A stretch of 64,000 nt of DNA from Yoonia sp. R2331 (GTDB taxonomy: Bacteria > Pseudomonadota > Alphaproteobacteria > Rhodobacterales > Rhodobacteraceae), in NCBI RefSeq assembly GCF_041103235.1, contig NZ_JBGCUN010000001.1:496001-560000 (forward strand), in the 5' to 3' direction. The notes under the pieces are model-generated. The model did no database searches. It was not told the origin of the DNA and was given only the letters and a program-made list of their open reading frames with translations. Below are positions 56,518 through 64,000 of this stretch, one piece after another; positions within the stretch are counted from its first letter, which is position 1; each line of letters begins with the position of its first letter. A program made the position numbers and the translations under genes.

Positions 56518-57059
56518 TCCTTCTTATTCTCGGTCTGATACTGTGGGCCGCCGCCCATTTCTGGAAACGTGCATTGCCTGCAAACCGTGCGCAGTTTGGC
56601 GACAAGGGCAAGGCGATCGTGGCACTGACCTTGGCTGTGGCGATCATCTTCATGATCTGGGGCTACCGTGCATGGGACGGCACGTTCTATTGGGGCCGGA
56701 CACCGGCAATGACCGGGATCAACAACATCCTGATGGTGTTTTCGTTCTATCTGTTCGCAGCCTCGGGCGCCAAAACCAAGATCACCAAGACCGTACGTCA
56801 CCCGCAACTGACCGCCGTGATCCTGTGGTGCGTCGCACATCTGGTGGTCAACGGCGACACGCCGTCCTTTGTGCTGTTTGGCGGGCTGATGGTCTGGGCC
56901 ATCGCCGAAATCGTCGTGATCAACCGCGCCGAAGGCCCACGCGGCCCCTACCACGAGGTGCCGGTCAAAAAGGAATTTACCGCCGCCGTGGCCACCGTGA
57001 TCGCGGTGATTGTTGTGGGCGGTATCCATGCCATCCTTGGCTACAACCCCTTTGGATAA
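56514..57059 (+). CDS. NnrU family membrane protein
   Basis: 181 residues, five or six helices. The NnrU motif is visible in WAAAHFWKRALP, RHPQLTAVILWCVAHLVVNGD and GGIHAILGYNPF. NnrU was named in denitrification loci, but no nitrogen-oxide genes are here, so its role is unclear. It overlaps mcl2 by 4 nt and precedes the DUF1737 gene by 3 nt, so it belongs to the mcl2-mch unit. Confidence 0.9.
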   Translation: MILLILGLILWAAAHFWKRALPANRAQFGDKGKAIVALTLAVAIIFMIWGYRAWDGTFYWGRTPAMTGINNILMVFSFYLFAASGAKTKITKTVRHPQLTAVILWCVAHLVVNGDTPSFVLFGGLMVWAIAEIVVINRAEGPRGPYHEVPVKKEFTAAVATVIAVIVVGGIHAILGYNPFG

Positions 57060-57062
57060 GAC

Positions 57063-57266
57063 ATGAAAATCTATCGTTTGCTGACCGAAGATGACACTTC
57101 GGCCTTTTGCCACAAGGTCTCGCTGGCGCTGTCTAAGGGCTGGGAATTGCACGGCGATCCCACCTATGCCTTTGACCACGCCAACGGCGTCATGCGCTGC
57201 GGGCAGGCGGTGACCAAGGACATTGACACGCCCTATCACCCGGACATGAAGCTGGGCCAGCAATGA
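57063..57266 (+). CDS. DUF1737 domain-containing protein
   Basis: 67 residues. The N-terminus MKIYRLLTEDDTSAFCHKVS and the segment ALSKGWELHGDPTYAFD are the DUF1737 family pattern. No signal peptide. It sits between nnrU and mch, overlapping mch by 4 nt (ATGA), so is made with them. Function unknown. Confidence 0.9.
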   Translation: MKIYRLLTEDDTSAFCHKVSLALSKGWELHGDPTYAFDHANGVMRCGQAVTKDIDTPYHPDMKLGQQ

Positions 57267-58288
57267 CCAAGACCAATCCGGGCCGCTTTTTCGAGGATTA
57301 CACCCTTGGCGAGGTGATCCACCACGCCGTCCCCCGGACCGTCGCCGAAGGCGAGCGTGCGCTATATCATGCGCTTTATCCGGCCCGCGGGGCGCTTTAT
57401 TCCTCAGACGTCTTTGCGCAGGATTGCGGACTGGAAAGCTCTCCACTGGATGACCTGATCGCCTTTCATGTGGTGTTTGGCAAAACCGTGCCCGATGTCT
57501 CTCTGAATGCGGTGGCTAATCTGGGCTACGCGGAAGGGCGCTGGCTGGCGCCGGTCTGGCCCGGTGATACGTTGACGTCATCGTCAGAGGTGATCGGGCT
57601 GAAACAGAACTCCAACGGCAAAAGCGGCGTGGTCTGGGTGCGCACCACCGGGCGCAACCAGATGGGCACACCCGTGCTGGACTACGTGCGCTGGGTGATG
57701 GTGCGCAAACGCAGCGACAGCGCCGCCCCCGACCCGGTGATCCCCGACTTGCAGAAATCTGTGCCTGCCAGCGATCTGGTGGTGCCAGAGGGCCTGAACT
57801 TTACAAATTACGACTTCACTCTCGCCGGAGAGCCGCACAGGCTTGGCGATTACCAGGTGGGCGAGGTGATCGACCATGTGGATGGTGTGACCGTGGAAGA
57901 GGCCGAACATATGCTCGCCACGCGTCTGTGGCAGAACACCGCCAAGGTGCATTTTGACGCCACCAACCGCGCCGATGGCAAGCGGCTGATCTACGGCGGC
58001 CATGTGATCAGCATTGCCCGCGCGCTGTCGTTTAATGGGCTGGCCAACGCGCAGATGATCGTGGCACTCAATGGCGGTGCCCATGCCAACCCCTGCTTTG
58101 CAGGCGATACGTTGCGCGCCTGGTCGGAAGTGCTTGAGCTGGCCGAAACCAAAGCCCCCGGCGTCGGTGCGATCCGCCTGCGACTTGTCGCGACCAAGGG
58201 GCAAGCCGGTGTGCTGAAAGGCGAAGACGGCAAGTACCACCCCGATGTGCTGCTTGACCTCGACTATTGGGCGCTGATGCCCGCTTGA
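57263..58288 (+). CDS. mch: Mesaconyl-CoA hydratase (MaoC-like, Mch)
   Basis: 341 residues, two hot-dog domains (about 1-160 and 175-340), as in mesaconyl-CoA hydratase. GRFFEDYTLGEVIHHAVPRTV opens the first; LGDYQVGEVIDHVDGVTVEEAEHM opens the second, with the hydratase loop NGGAHANPCFAGDTL. It hydrates mesaconyl-CoA to beta-methylmalyl-CoA in the ethylmalonyl-CoA pathway, matching mcl2 nearby. Other members of the pathway are not in the window. Confidence 0.92.
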   Translation: MTKTNPGRFFEDYTLGEVIHHAVPRTVAEGERALYHALYPARGALYSSDVFAQDCGLESSPLDDLIAFHVVFGKTVPDVSLNAVANLGYAEGRWLAPVWPGDTLTSSSEVIGLKQNSNGKSGVVWVRTTGRNQMGTPVLDYVRWVMVRKRSDSAAPDPVIPDLQKSVPASDLVVPEGLNFTNYDFTLAGEPHRLGDYQVGEVIDHVDGVTVEEAEHMLATRLWQNTAKVHFDATNRADGKRLIYGGHVISIARALSFNGLANAQMIVALNGGAHANPCFAGDTLRAWSEVLELAETKAPGVGAIRLRLVATKGQAGVLKGEDGKYHPDVLLDLDYWALMPA

Positions 58289-58869
58289 AACACCTCTACC
58301 TGACCCATCCGCAAGTCATTCAGGACCCGGCGGTGCCGGTGCCGCAGTGGCAATTGTCGGACGCAGGCCGCGCGCGGATTGCGGCGCTGGCAGCCGTACC
58401 CGCCTTTGGCCCGTTTGACCTGATCGCCGCGAGCGCCGAACGCAAGGCGCAGGACGCGGCAGAAATCCTGCACGACGCGCGGGGCTGGCCCGTATTGACC
58501 CGCGCAGCACTTGGCGAAAACGACCGCAGCGCCACAGGCTATCTGCCCGGCCCTGATTTTGAGGCGGCCGCAGACGCCTTTTTCGCCAACCCCGACCACA
58601 GCCACCGCGGCTGGGAAAAAGCGCGTACCGCGCAGGCCCGCATCGTCGGGGCCGTGCGTCAGGTGATCTCCGAAAACCCCGACAAACGCATCCTGTTCGT
58701 CGGCCACGGTGCAGTGGGAACGCTGCTGCGCTGCCACATCGCGGGCCTTGCGATCAACCGCGCCCATGACCAACCCGGCAATATCGGGGGCTGCTGGTTT
58801 CGCTTCGATACGACCTTGACGCAAGGCGGCACCCAGTGGACACCGATTGAAACGTTCATATCGGATTAG
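58285..58869 (+). CDS. Histidine phosphatase-family protein with a THP variant motif
   Basis: 194 residues if started at the TTG at 58285, which overlaps the mch stop; a TTG at 58267 adds six residues. The usual R-H-G near the N-terminus is replaced by T-H-P (HLYLTHPQV), keeping the His; the second catalytic His is in FVGHGAVGTLL. Middle AASAERKAQDAAEIL carries the expected Arg. It may still be an active phosphatase or a binding protein. It is translated with mch. Substrate unknown. Confidence 0.8.
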   Translation: MKHLYLTHPQVIQDPAVPVPQWQLSDAGRARIAALAAVPAFGPFDLIAASAERKAQDAAEILHDARGWPVLTRAALGENDRSATGYLPGPDFEAAADAFFANPDHSHRGWEKARTAQARIVGAVRQVISENPDKRILFVGHGAVGTLLRCHIAGLAINRAHDQPGNIGGCWFRFDTTLTQGGTQWTPIETFISD

Positions 58870-58875
58870 GATGCC

Positions 58876-59610
58876 ATGCGAAGACTTCTGACCACTGCGA
58901 CGCTCATCGCCGCCACCTCAGCCAGTGCGCAGGACCTGACCGAGGATCAAGCCACCTATGTCGCGGCCAACCTGCTGGGCATCTTCTATCATGAGCTTGG
59001 CCACGCCCTGATCGACCAGATGGGCCTGCCGATCTTTGGGCAGGAAGAAGATGCAGCCGACGTCTTGTCGGCCTTCATGATTGACGCACTCTTTGACGAA
59101 GAAACCGCCGTGGAATTGGTCTATGACACCGCCTTTGGGTTCCGGGCCGAGGCGGACGACACCGGCAATGACGTCGCGTGGTGGGATGTGCATGGCCCCG
59201 ATCTGCAGCGTTACTACAACGCCGTGTGCATCTTTTATGGCGCCAACCCCGATGAACGCGGCGACGTGGCCGAAGACCTTGGCCTACCCGAAGAGCGCGC
59301 TGATTATTGCCCAGACGAATACGATCAGGCCGCAGGCAGCTGGGGCGCGGTTCTGGATGAACTGGCAGAGGCCGGTGCCGGTGAAACCCTGATCTTGGTG
59401 GTGGATGATCCGGGCCTTGCAGGGGCAGGCATCCTGATTGATGTGATTGGCGCGGAACTGGCAGCCCTGAACGCAGAAATGTCTCTGCCGCAAGACATGC
59501 CTGTGAACATCGCTGCCTGTGGCGAGGCCAACGCCTTTTACGACCCGCAGACCCAGGCGATCACCATGTGCACCGAATTTGTCGCGCATCTGGCATCTCA
59601 GGTCGACTGA
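58876..59610 (+). CDS. DUF4344 exported metallopeptidase-like protein
   Basis: 244 residues. Signal peptide (MRRLLTTATLIAATSASA), then a zinc-type HELGH at residues 39-43 (GIFYHELGHALIDQMGLP) and the conserved EEDAADVLSAFMI with a likely third ligand. These are the marks of DUF4344 proteins. Periplasmic or secreted. It follows the phosphatase gene by 6 nt. Activity and substrate are unknown. Confidence 0.88.
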   Translation: MRRLLTTATLIAATSASAQDLTEDQATYVAANLLGIFYHELGHALIDQMGLPIFGQEEDAADVLSAFMIDALFDEETAVELVYDTAFGFRAEADDTGNDVAWWDVHGPDLQRYYNAVCIFYGANPDERGDVAEDLGLPEERADYCPDEYDQAAGSWGAVLDELAEAGAGETLILVVDDPGLAGAGILIDVIGAELAALNAEMSLPQDMPVNIAACGEANAFYDPQTQAITMCTEFVAHLASQVD

Positions 59611-59667
59611 CACCGCCCCGCGAAAATGTGACGGGCGCAGCGCGCCGAAATGCGGCAAGCTGCCTCC

Positions 59668-60348
59668 ATGCGGTACCGCGCCCTGATCACAGCCCTTGCC
59701 CTGACCCCCACAGCGCTGCCCGCCTGCGAATTGGCGCTGGTGCTGGCGGTGGACGTGTCAGGCTCGGTTGAACGATCGGAATACGATCTGCAAATGCAGG
59801 GGTTGGCCGCAGCCCTGCAAGATGGCGCGGTGAGCGAGGCGCTGGTCAACGCGCAGGCCCGCGTGATGCTGCTGCAATGGACCGGGGCAGGGCGGCAGAT
59901 CGTCTCGATCCCCTGGACGCCGATCACCGATTTTGATCAGGCCGATGGCTTTGCCTTGCAGGTGGCCGAAACCCCGCGCCGCTGGCGCAACTTTTCGACG
60001 GCGGTGGGCGAGGCGATGCGCGTGGCGCTGACCGCTTTTGAAGACCCCGCCGTCCTCAGTTGCACCCGCCACGTCATCGACATCAGCGGTGACGGGTCCT
60101 CCAACGAAGGGCTCGACCCGCTCGAGGCCCGCGCGCTGGCCCTGTCGCGCCGCGTCACGATCAATGCGCTGGCCATCGAAAACGAAGAGGCCGGGCTGGT
60201 CGATTACTTTCGCACCCATGTGATCACCGGCCCCGGTGCCTTTGCCTTACGGGCCGCAGACTATCACACCTATCAGGACCGGATCCGCCAGAAACTGATC
60301 CGCGAGATCACCAAACAGATCGCCGTGCTGGTGCCGCCTGATATGTGA
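59668..60348 (+). CDS. DUF1194 von Willebrand factor A-domain exported protein
   Basis: 226 residues from the ATG at 59668, which gives a clean signal peptide (MRYRALITALALTPTALPA); an ATG at 59650 adds six residues. The vWA MIDAS motif is D29-x-S31-x-S33 in LAVDVSGSVERSEYD, with the second MIDAS Thr/Asp likely in RHVIDISGDGSSNEG. The whole chain fits DUF1194. It would bind a protein ligand through a metal ion outside the cytoplasm. Its stop codon lies inside the first sdhC operator. Confidence 0.88.
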   Translation: MRYRALITALALTPTALPACELALVLAVDVSGSVERSEYDLQMQGLAAALQDGAVSEALVNAQARVMLLQWTGAGRQIVSIPWTPITDFDQADGFALQVAETPRRWRNFSTAVGEAMRVALTAFEDPAVLSCTRHVIDISGDGSSNEGLDPLEARALALSRRVTINALAIENEEAGLVDYFRTHVITGPGAFALRAADYHTYQDRIRQKLIREITKQIAVLVPPDM

Positions 60349-60374
60349 TCACACCTTTTGCAACTGTGATCACA
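60344..60374. promoter_or_regulatory. Paired TGTGATCACA operators before sdhC
   Basis: Exact TGTGATCACA at 60344-60353 and 60365-60374, again 21 bp centre to centre, as before sucC. The first overlaps the stop codon of the vWA gene. GCGCTAACG follows at 60388-60396, 13 nt downstream. The sdhC ATG is at 60513. Confidence 0.7.
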
Positions 60375-60512
60375 TCTGCGACTTTTTGCGCTAACGCGGC
60401 ATTTTCGCGCGGATTTTAGCACCCCGTTTACGTGACTCTGGGAAAGAGATGCGCAATAACGGTCCAAAGGCGCGGGCCAGCCAGCCCGCGTGACGCCAAG
60501 AAGGGAACTGAA

Positions 60513-60896
60513 ATGGCCGATGTGAACCGGGGCAATCGCCCTCTTTCGCCGCATCTGACGATCTATCGTCCGCAACTGACCTCCATGACCTCGATCTTTA
60601 CGCGCCTCACGGGCAACGCCCTTATTGTGGCGGCCCTGATGATCGTCTGGTGGTTTGTGGCCGCCGCGACCGGGCCGGATGCTTTTGCCACTGCCAATGG
60701 CTTTGTCACCAGCTGGTTTGGCGATCTGGTCATGTTCCTGTCGGTCTGGGCAGTCTGGTATCACCTGCTGTTTGGCGTGCGTCACCTGATCTGGGACAGC
60801 GGCCATATGCTCGATGTCAAACGGTCAGAGACTTATGCACAGGCCGCCATCATCGCCAGCGTTCTGCTGACCATCTTTACTGCAATCGTCGTCTAG
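60513..60896 (+). CDS. sdhC: Succinate dehydrogenase cytochrome b556 subunit
   Basis: 127 residues from the ATG at 60513, after AAGGGAA. RPLSPHLTIYRPQLTSMTSIFTRLTG is the SdhC signature, and a haem-ligand His lies in HLLFGVRHLIWDSGH. Three membrane helices. It anchors the flavoprotein/iron-sulfur arm and binds quinone with SdhD. First gene of the sdh operon, downstream of the paired palindromes. An in-frame upstream start (60432) is unsupported. Confidence 0.96.
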   Translation: MADVNRGNRPLSPHLTIYRPQLTSMTSIFTRLTGNALIVAALMIVWWFVAAATGPDAFATANGFVTSWFGDLVMFLSVWAVWYHLLFGVRHLIWDSGHMLDVKRSETYAQAAIIASVLLTIFTAIVV

Positions 60897-60905
60897 GGGG
60901 TCCGC

Positions 60906-61277
60906 ATGGCTTATTTGACCGACCGCAAACGCGCCGCTGGTATGGGCTCTGCCAAGACCGGGACAGATCATCACTGGAAAATGATGGTGACATCCGTGGC
61001 CCTTGTGCCGCTGGTGATCGCCTTCATGTTCACCTTCGGCGCTGTGCTGGGCCAACCCTATGAAGAAGTGGTCGCCTATTACCAGCGGCCTGTGCCTGCG
61101 ATCATTGCCGGGCTGACGATCTTTGTCAGCTTCTACCACTTTCGCGGTGGCGTGCAGACCCTGATCGAGGATTACGTACACGGCTTCGCCCGCAAGGCCG
61201 CCATCATCGGCATGATTTGCCTGTCCTATGCTGCAGCCGCCGCCGGTGTTTTCGCCGTCGTGCGCCTCGCCCTTTAA
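60906..61277 (+). CDS. sdhD: Succinate dehydrogenase hydrophobic anchor subunit
   Basis: 123 residues, three helices. The N-terminal AGMGSAKTGTDHHWKMMVTS and the haem/quinone region SFYHFRGGVQTLIEDYVHG are typical of alphaproteobacterial SdhD. It lies 9 nt after sdhC and 18 nt before sdhA. Completes the membrane anchor of complex II. Confidence 0.95.
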   Translation: MAYLTDRKRAAGMGSAKTGTDHHWKMMVTSVALVPLVIAFMFTFGAVLGQPYEEVVAYYQRPVPAIIAGLTIFVSFYHFRGGVQTLIEDYVHGFARKAAIIGMICLSYAAAAAGVFAVVRLAL

Positions 61278-61295
61278 TCTGCCGGAGCTTTCCAG

Positions 61296-63101
61296 ATGGC
61301 CGCTTACGAATACGAAACGCATGTCTATGACGCCATTGTGGTGGGTGCTGGGGGTGCCGGTTTGCGCGCCACATTGGGCCTTGCTGAACAGGGTCTGAAA
61401 ACCGCCTGTATCACCAAGGTCTTTCCGACCCGGTCGCACACCGTCGCCGCCCAGGGCGGTATCGCTGCCTCGCTCGGCAACATGGGCCCCGACAGCTGGC
61501 AGTGGCACATGTATGACACCGTCAAGGGGTCGGACTGGCTGGGTGACACCGACGCGATGGAATATCTGGCCCGCGAAGCGCCCAAGGCGGTTTATGAGCT
61601 GGAACATTACGGCGTGCCGTTTTCCCGCACCGAAGAGGGTAACATCTATCAGCGCCCCTTTGGCGGCCACACCACCGAATTTGGCGAAGGCCCGCCCGTG
61701 CAGCGCACCTGCGCTGCCGCCGACCGCACCGGCCACGCGATCCTGCACACGCTGTATGGCCAAAGCCTGAAACAAAAGGCCGAATTCTATATCGAGTATT
61801 TTGCTACCGACCTGATCATGTCCGAAGACGGGCAATGTCAGGGTGTAGTCGCATGGAAACTTGATGACGGCACCATGCATGTCTTCAACGCCAAGACGAC
61901 CGTTCTGGCGACCGGCGGCTATGGCCGCGCCTATTTCTCTGCCACCAGCGCCCACACCTGCACCGGTGACGGTGGCGGCATGGTCGCCCGCCAAGGCTTG
62001 CCCCTGCAAGATATGGAGTTCGTGCAATTCCACCCCACCGGCATCTACGGCGCGGGCTGCCTGATCACCGAGGGCGCACGGGGCGAAGGCGGTTATCTGA
62101 CCAACTCCGAAGGTGAGCGGTTCATGGAACGCTATGCGCCCACCTACAAGGATCTCGCGTCGCGCGATGTGGTGTCGCGCTGTATGACAATGGAAATCCG
62201 CGAGGGCCGCGGCGTGGGCCCGCAGGGCGATCACATCCACCTGCACCTCAACCACCTGCCGCCCGAGACGCTTGATCTGCGTCTGCCCGGTATCTCGGAA
62301 AGCGCGCGCATCTTTGCGGGCGTGGACCTGACCAAGGAACCGATCCCTGTGTTGCCCACCGTGCACTATAACATGGGCGGTATCCCCACGAATTACTGGG
62401 GTGAGGTGCTGAACCCGACCAAGGATAACCCCGATGCGGTTGTGCCCGGCCTGATGGCCGTGGGTGAAGCGGGTTGCGCATCCGTCCACGGCGCGAACCG
62501 CCTTGGTTCCAACAGCCTGATCGACCTTGTGGTCTTTGGCCGCGCCGCCGCGATCAAGGCAGGTGAGGTTGTGGACCCCAATGCCGCAAACCCTGTGCTG
62601 AATCAGGCCTCGGTCGATCAAGCCTTTGACCGCTTTGACAACGTCCGTCACGCCGATGGGGCCACCCCGACCGCGGAACTGCGGCTTGAGATGCAAAAGG
62701 CAATGCAGGAAGACGCCGCCGTCTTCCGCACCGACAAGACGCTGGCCGAGGGTGTGAAAAAGATGGAAGCCATCGCCGGCAAGATGGGCGATCTGAAAGT
62801 CACCGACCGGTCGCTGGTCTGGAACTCTGACCTGATGGAAACGCTGGAACTGGGCAACCTGATGCCCAACGCGCTGGCGACGATTGTTGGCGCCGAGGCG
62901 CGCAAGGAAAGCCGTGGCGCCCACGCGCACGAGGATTACCCCGACCGCGATGACAAAAAGTGGCGGGTGCATTCGCTGGCGAATGTCGACGGTGCCAAGA
63001 CAACGCTCAGCTATCGCCCCGTGCATCTGGACCCGCTGACAACGCAGGACGAGGGCGGGATTGACCTTAAGAAGATCGCGCCAAAGGCGAGGGTGTATTG
63101 A
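61296..63101 (+). CDS. sdhA: Succinate dehydrogenase flavoprotein subunit
   Basis: 601 residues. FAD-binding [19 protein letters not shown], the covalent-FAD His (H48) in [10 protein letters not shown], the substrate site [14 protein letters not shown] and the catalytic Arg region [18 protein letters not shown] are present. It oxidises succinate to fumarate. Its TGA shares the A of the next gene's ATG. The iron-sulfur subunit gene sdhB is not in the window and is probably just beyond the end. Confidence 0.97.
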   Translation: MAAYEYETHVYDAIVVGAGGAGLRATLGLAEQGLKTACITKVFPTRSHTVAAQGGIAASLGNMGPDSWQWHMYDTVKGSDWLGDTDAMEYLAREAPKAVYELEHYGVPFSRTEEGNIYQRPFGGHTTEFGEGPPVQRTCAAADRTGHAILHTLYGQSLKQKAEFYIEYFATDLIMSEDGQCQGVVAWKLDDGTMHVFNAKTTVLATGGYGRAYFSATSAHTCTGDGGGMVARQGLPLQDMEFVQFHPTGIYGAGCLITEGARGEGGYLTNSEGERFMERYAPTYKDLASRDVVSRCMTMEIREGRGVGPQGDHIHLHLNHLPPETLDLRLPGISESARIFAGVDLTKEPIPVLPTVHYNMGGIPTNYWGEVLNPTKDNPDAVVPGLMAVGEAGCASVHGANRLGSNSLIDLVVFGRAAAIKAGEVVDPNAANPVLNQASVDQAFDRFDNVRHADGATPTAELRLEMQKAMQEDAAVFRTDKTLAEGVKKMEAIAGKMGDLKVTDRSLVWNSDLMETLELGNLMPNALATIVGAEARKESRGAHAHEDYPDRDDKKWRVHSLANVDGAKTTLSYRPVHLDPLTTQDEGGIDLKKIAPKARVY

Positions 63102-63517
63102 TGCGGTCCGCAAGTCTTGTTTTTTCGGCCGCCGCTCTTGCGCTATCGGGCTGCGCGGCAACGGTCGTCGGTCCAACCATGAAGGCACAGGAAGACGCGA
63201 TATTCGCCTGCGCCAAAGAGCAGGGCGATGCAATCTTCCCGATCCAGACCCGTGCGCGGGTCGAACTCACTGGCGGCACCCAGCGCGCAAGCGTTGTGAT
63301 TGTGCCCACCGAGCGTTTGTCGCAAGGCCTGGCTGACCGGATCAACGACTGCGCGGCATCCCGACTTCCTGCCGTTGCGACACCCGTGACCGAAGTCTCT
63401 GGCGGGTTAAGCCCGGCGGCCCGGGTGCGGACGCCGGTCGCGCAATCCCGGTCTGCCTCCTGTCCCGCAGGTGCGTCGGTAATTTATGGCGGGTCGCAAT
63501 ATTGTACGGGGCGATAG
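63101..63517 (+). CDS. Lipoprotein of unknown function after sdhA
   Basis: 138 residues from the ATG at 63101 that overlaps the sdhA stop. Lipobox in LALSGCAATVVG. Mature part with three or four cysteines (IFACAKEQ, RINDCAASRL, SASCPAG, YCTGR), so disulfides are likely, and a C-terminal CPAGASVIYGGSQYCTGR block. No family recognised. Transcribed with sdhCDA. Confidence 0.72.
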   Translation: MRSASLVFSAAALALSGCAATVVGPTMKAQEDAIFACAKEQGDAIFPIQTRARVELTGGTQRASVVIVPTERLSQGLADRINDCAASRLPAVATPVTEVSGGLSPAARVRTPVAQSRSASCPAGASVIYGGSQYCTGR

Positions 63518-63519
63518 GG

Positions 63520-63807
63520 ATGCGGATTATCAAACATTTCGTTCTGGCCACGCTGTGCCTCTCGCCCGTCGCGGTCTTGGCACAAGTGACCGAAGACGCA
63601 CGTGCGGCCTTGCTTGCCGATGTCGCAAGTGAGATTGGCGATGTGAAAGCCGCCGAAACAATCGTGAACTGCGGTGTGGAGCAATTGCAAGGCGACGGCA
63701 TTGCCGCGCTGAATGCGGCCAAAACCACCGAAGAGCGTGACAGCGTCATGAGCGAATACGTCGATCTTGAGACCCTGTTTGCTTGTGCCGGGGACGCGCT
63801 GCAGTGA
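63520..63807 (+). CDS. Small exported protein of unknown function
   Basis: 95 residues from the ATG at 63520, preceded by GATAGGG. Signal peptide (MRIIKHFVLATLCLSPVAVLA), then a helical mature part with two cysteines (IVNCGVEQL and LFACAGDAL). It starts 2 nt after the previous gene and overlaps the next by 4 nt (GTGA), so it is part of the sdh transcript. No family recognised. Confidence 0.7.
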   Translation: MRIIKHFVLATLCLSPVAVLAQVTEDARAALLADVASEIGDVKAAETIVNCGVEQLQGDGIAALNAAKTTEERDSVMSEYVDLETLFACAGDALQ

Positions 63808-64000
63808 TCCGCTTTGCCCCACTTTTGGTCTTGGCCCTTGCCGCCTGCGATCTTCCGCCGCCTGACCCCGAAAAGGTGGCACAGCAATGCGAGGAACGCG
63901 CGCGTGCGGCCCAAGGGCCGACGGGCAATATCACTGTGGGCACGAACTCTCGGACCGGGGGCTTTTTCGAAGGCTCTGTTGGGGTCTCATCCGATTTCCT
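63804..64000 (+). CDS. Lipoprotein, 3'-truncated by window edge
   Basis: Open from the GTG at 63804 (overlapping the previous stop) to the end of the window, 65 residues seen. Lipobox in LLVLALAACDLPPPD; then KVAQQCEERARAAQG and a G-rich segment. It is the third small exported protein after sdhA. The start codon GTG, immediate overlap and lipobox make it credible although it is incomplete. Confidence 0.65.
   Translation, partial: MIRFAPLLVLALAACDLPPPDPEKVAQQCEERARAAQGPTGNITVGTNSRTGGFFEGSVGVSSDF

Overview
The window reads as a chromosomal segment of a marine alphaproteobacterium of the Rhodobacteraceae (Roseobacter group). Supporting signs are a TCA-cycle locus running mdh-sucC-sucD-sucA-sucB-lpd followed by ethylmalonyl-CoA pathway genes (mcl2, mch) and sdhCDA, a VPLPA-type C-terminal sorting signal, a TIGR02300 acidic protein, GC-rich coding sequence, and GC-rich intergenic palindromes of the kind common in this family. 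No rRNA, CRISPR array, prophage or transposase was seen. One tRNA, tRNA-Ala(GGC), is present.

Layout. 1-13297: the 3' part of a giant surface protein built from 25 visible DUF11-type repeats, followed after 1 nt by an outer-membrane beta-barrel protein. 13382-14833: a semialdehyde dehydrogenase. 14856-19955: rpiB and the glycine-cleavage operon gcvT-gcvH-gcvP, preceded by a tandem glycine riboswitch (all minus strand). 20025-33611: a LacI-type regulator divergent from a ten-gene sugar operon (CUT1 ABC importer, GH2 beta-mannosidase-type enzyme, GH43 beta-xylosidase-type enzyme, and two isomerase plus Gfo/Idh oxidoreductase pairs flanking the GH43 gene). 33684-34987: a GbsR/MarR-type regulator and a DUF4166 protein sharing a palindromic operator. 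35052-38610: a 38-residue membrane protein, a gene-poor gap, malonyl-CoA synthetase, tRNA-Ala, an acidic TIGR02300 protein and a YgjP-type metallopeptidase.

38634-64000: central metabolism. A GntR/FCD regulator lies tail to tail with lpd. The minus-strand series sucC, sucD, sucA, sucB, lpd is broken up by small lipoprotein and membrane-protein genes, a sulfotransferase-like gene, a DUF805 gene and a MAPEG gene. A VPLPA-CTERM protein and a glycosyltransferase separate sucC from mdh. After mdh come a TSUP transporter, mcl2-nnrU-DUF1737-mch-phosphatase, two exported proteins, and sdhC-sdhD-sdhA with three small exported-protein genes where sdhB would be expected; the last is cut by the window end.

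The most interesting regulatory signal is an exact 10-bp palindrome, TGTGATCACA. It occurs once before the GntR gene and as two copies spaced exactly 21 bp centre to centre before both sucC and sdhC. This suggests a dedicated TCA-cycle regulon controlled by that GntR protein. Other notable points are the inferred leaderless, autoregulated GbsR/MarR gene, the duplicated dehydrogenase/isomerase module in the sugar operon, the giant repeat protein and barrel pair, and a recurrent pattern of small lipoprotein genes inside TCA operons.
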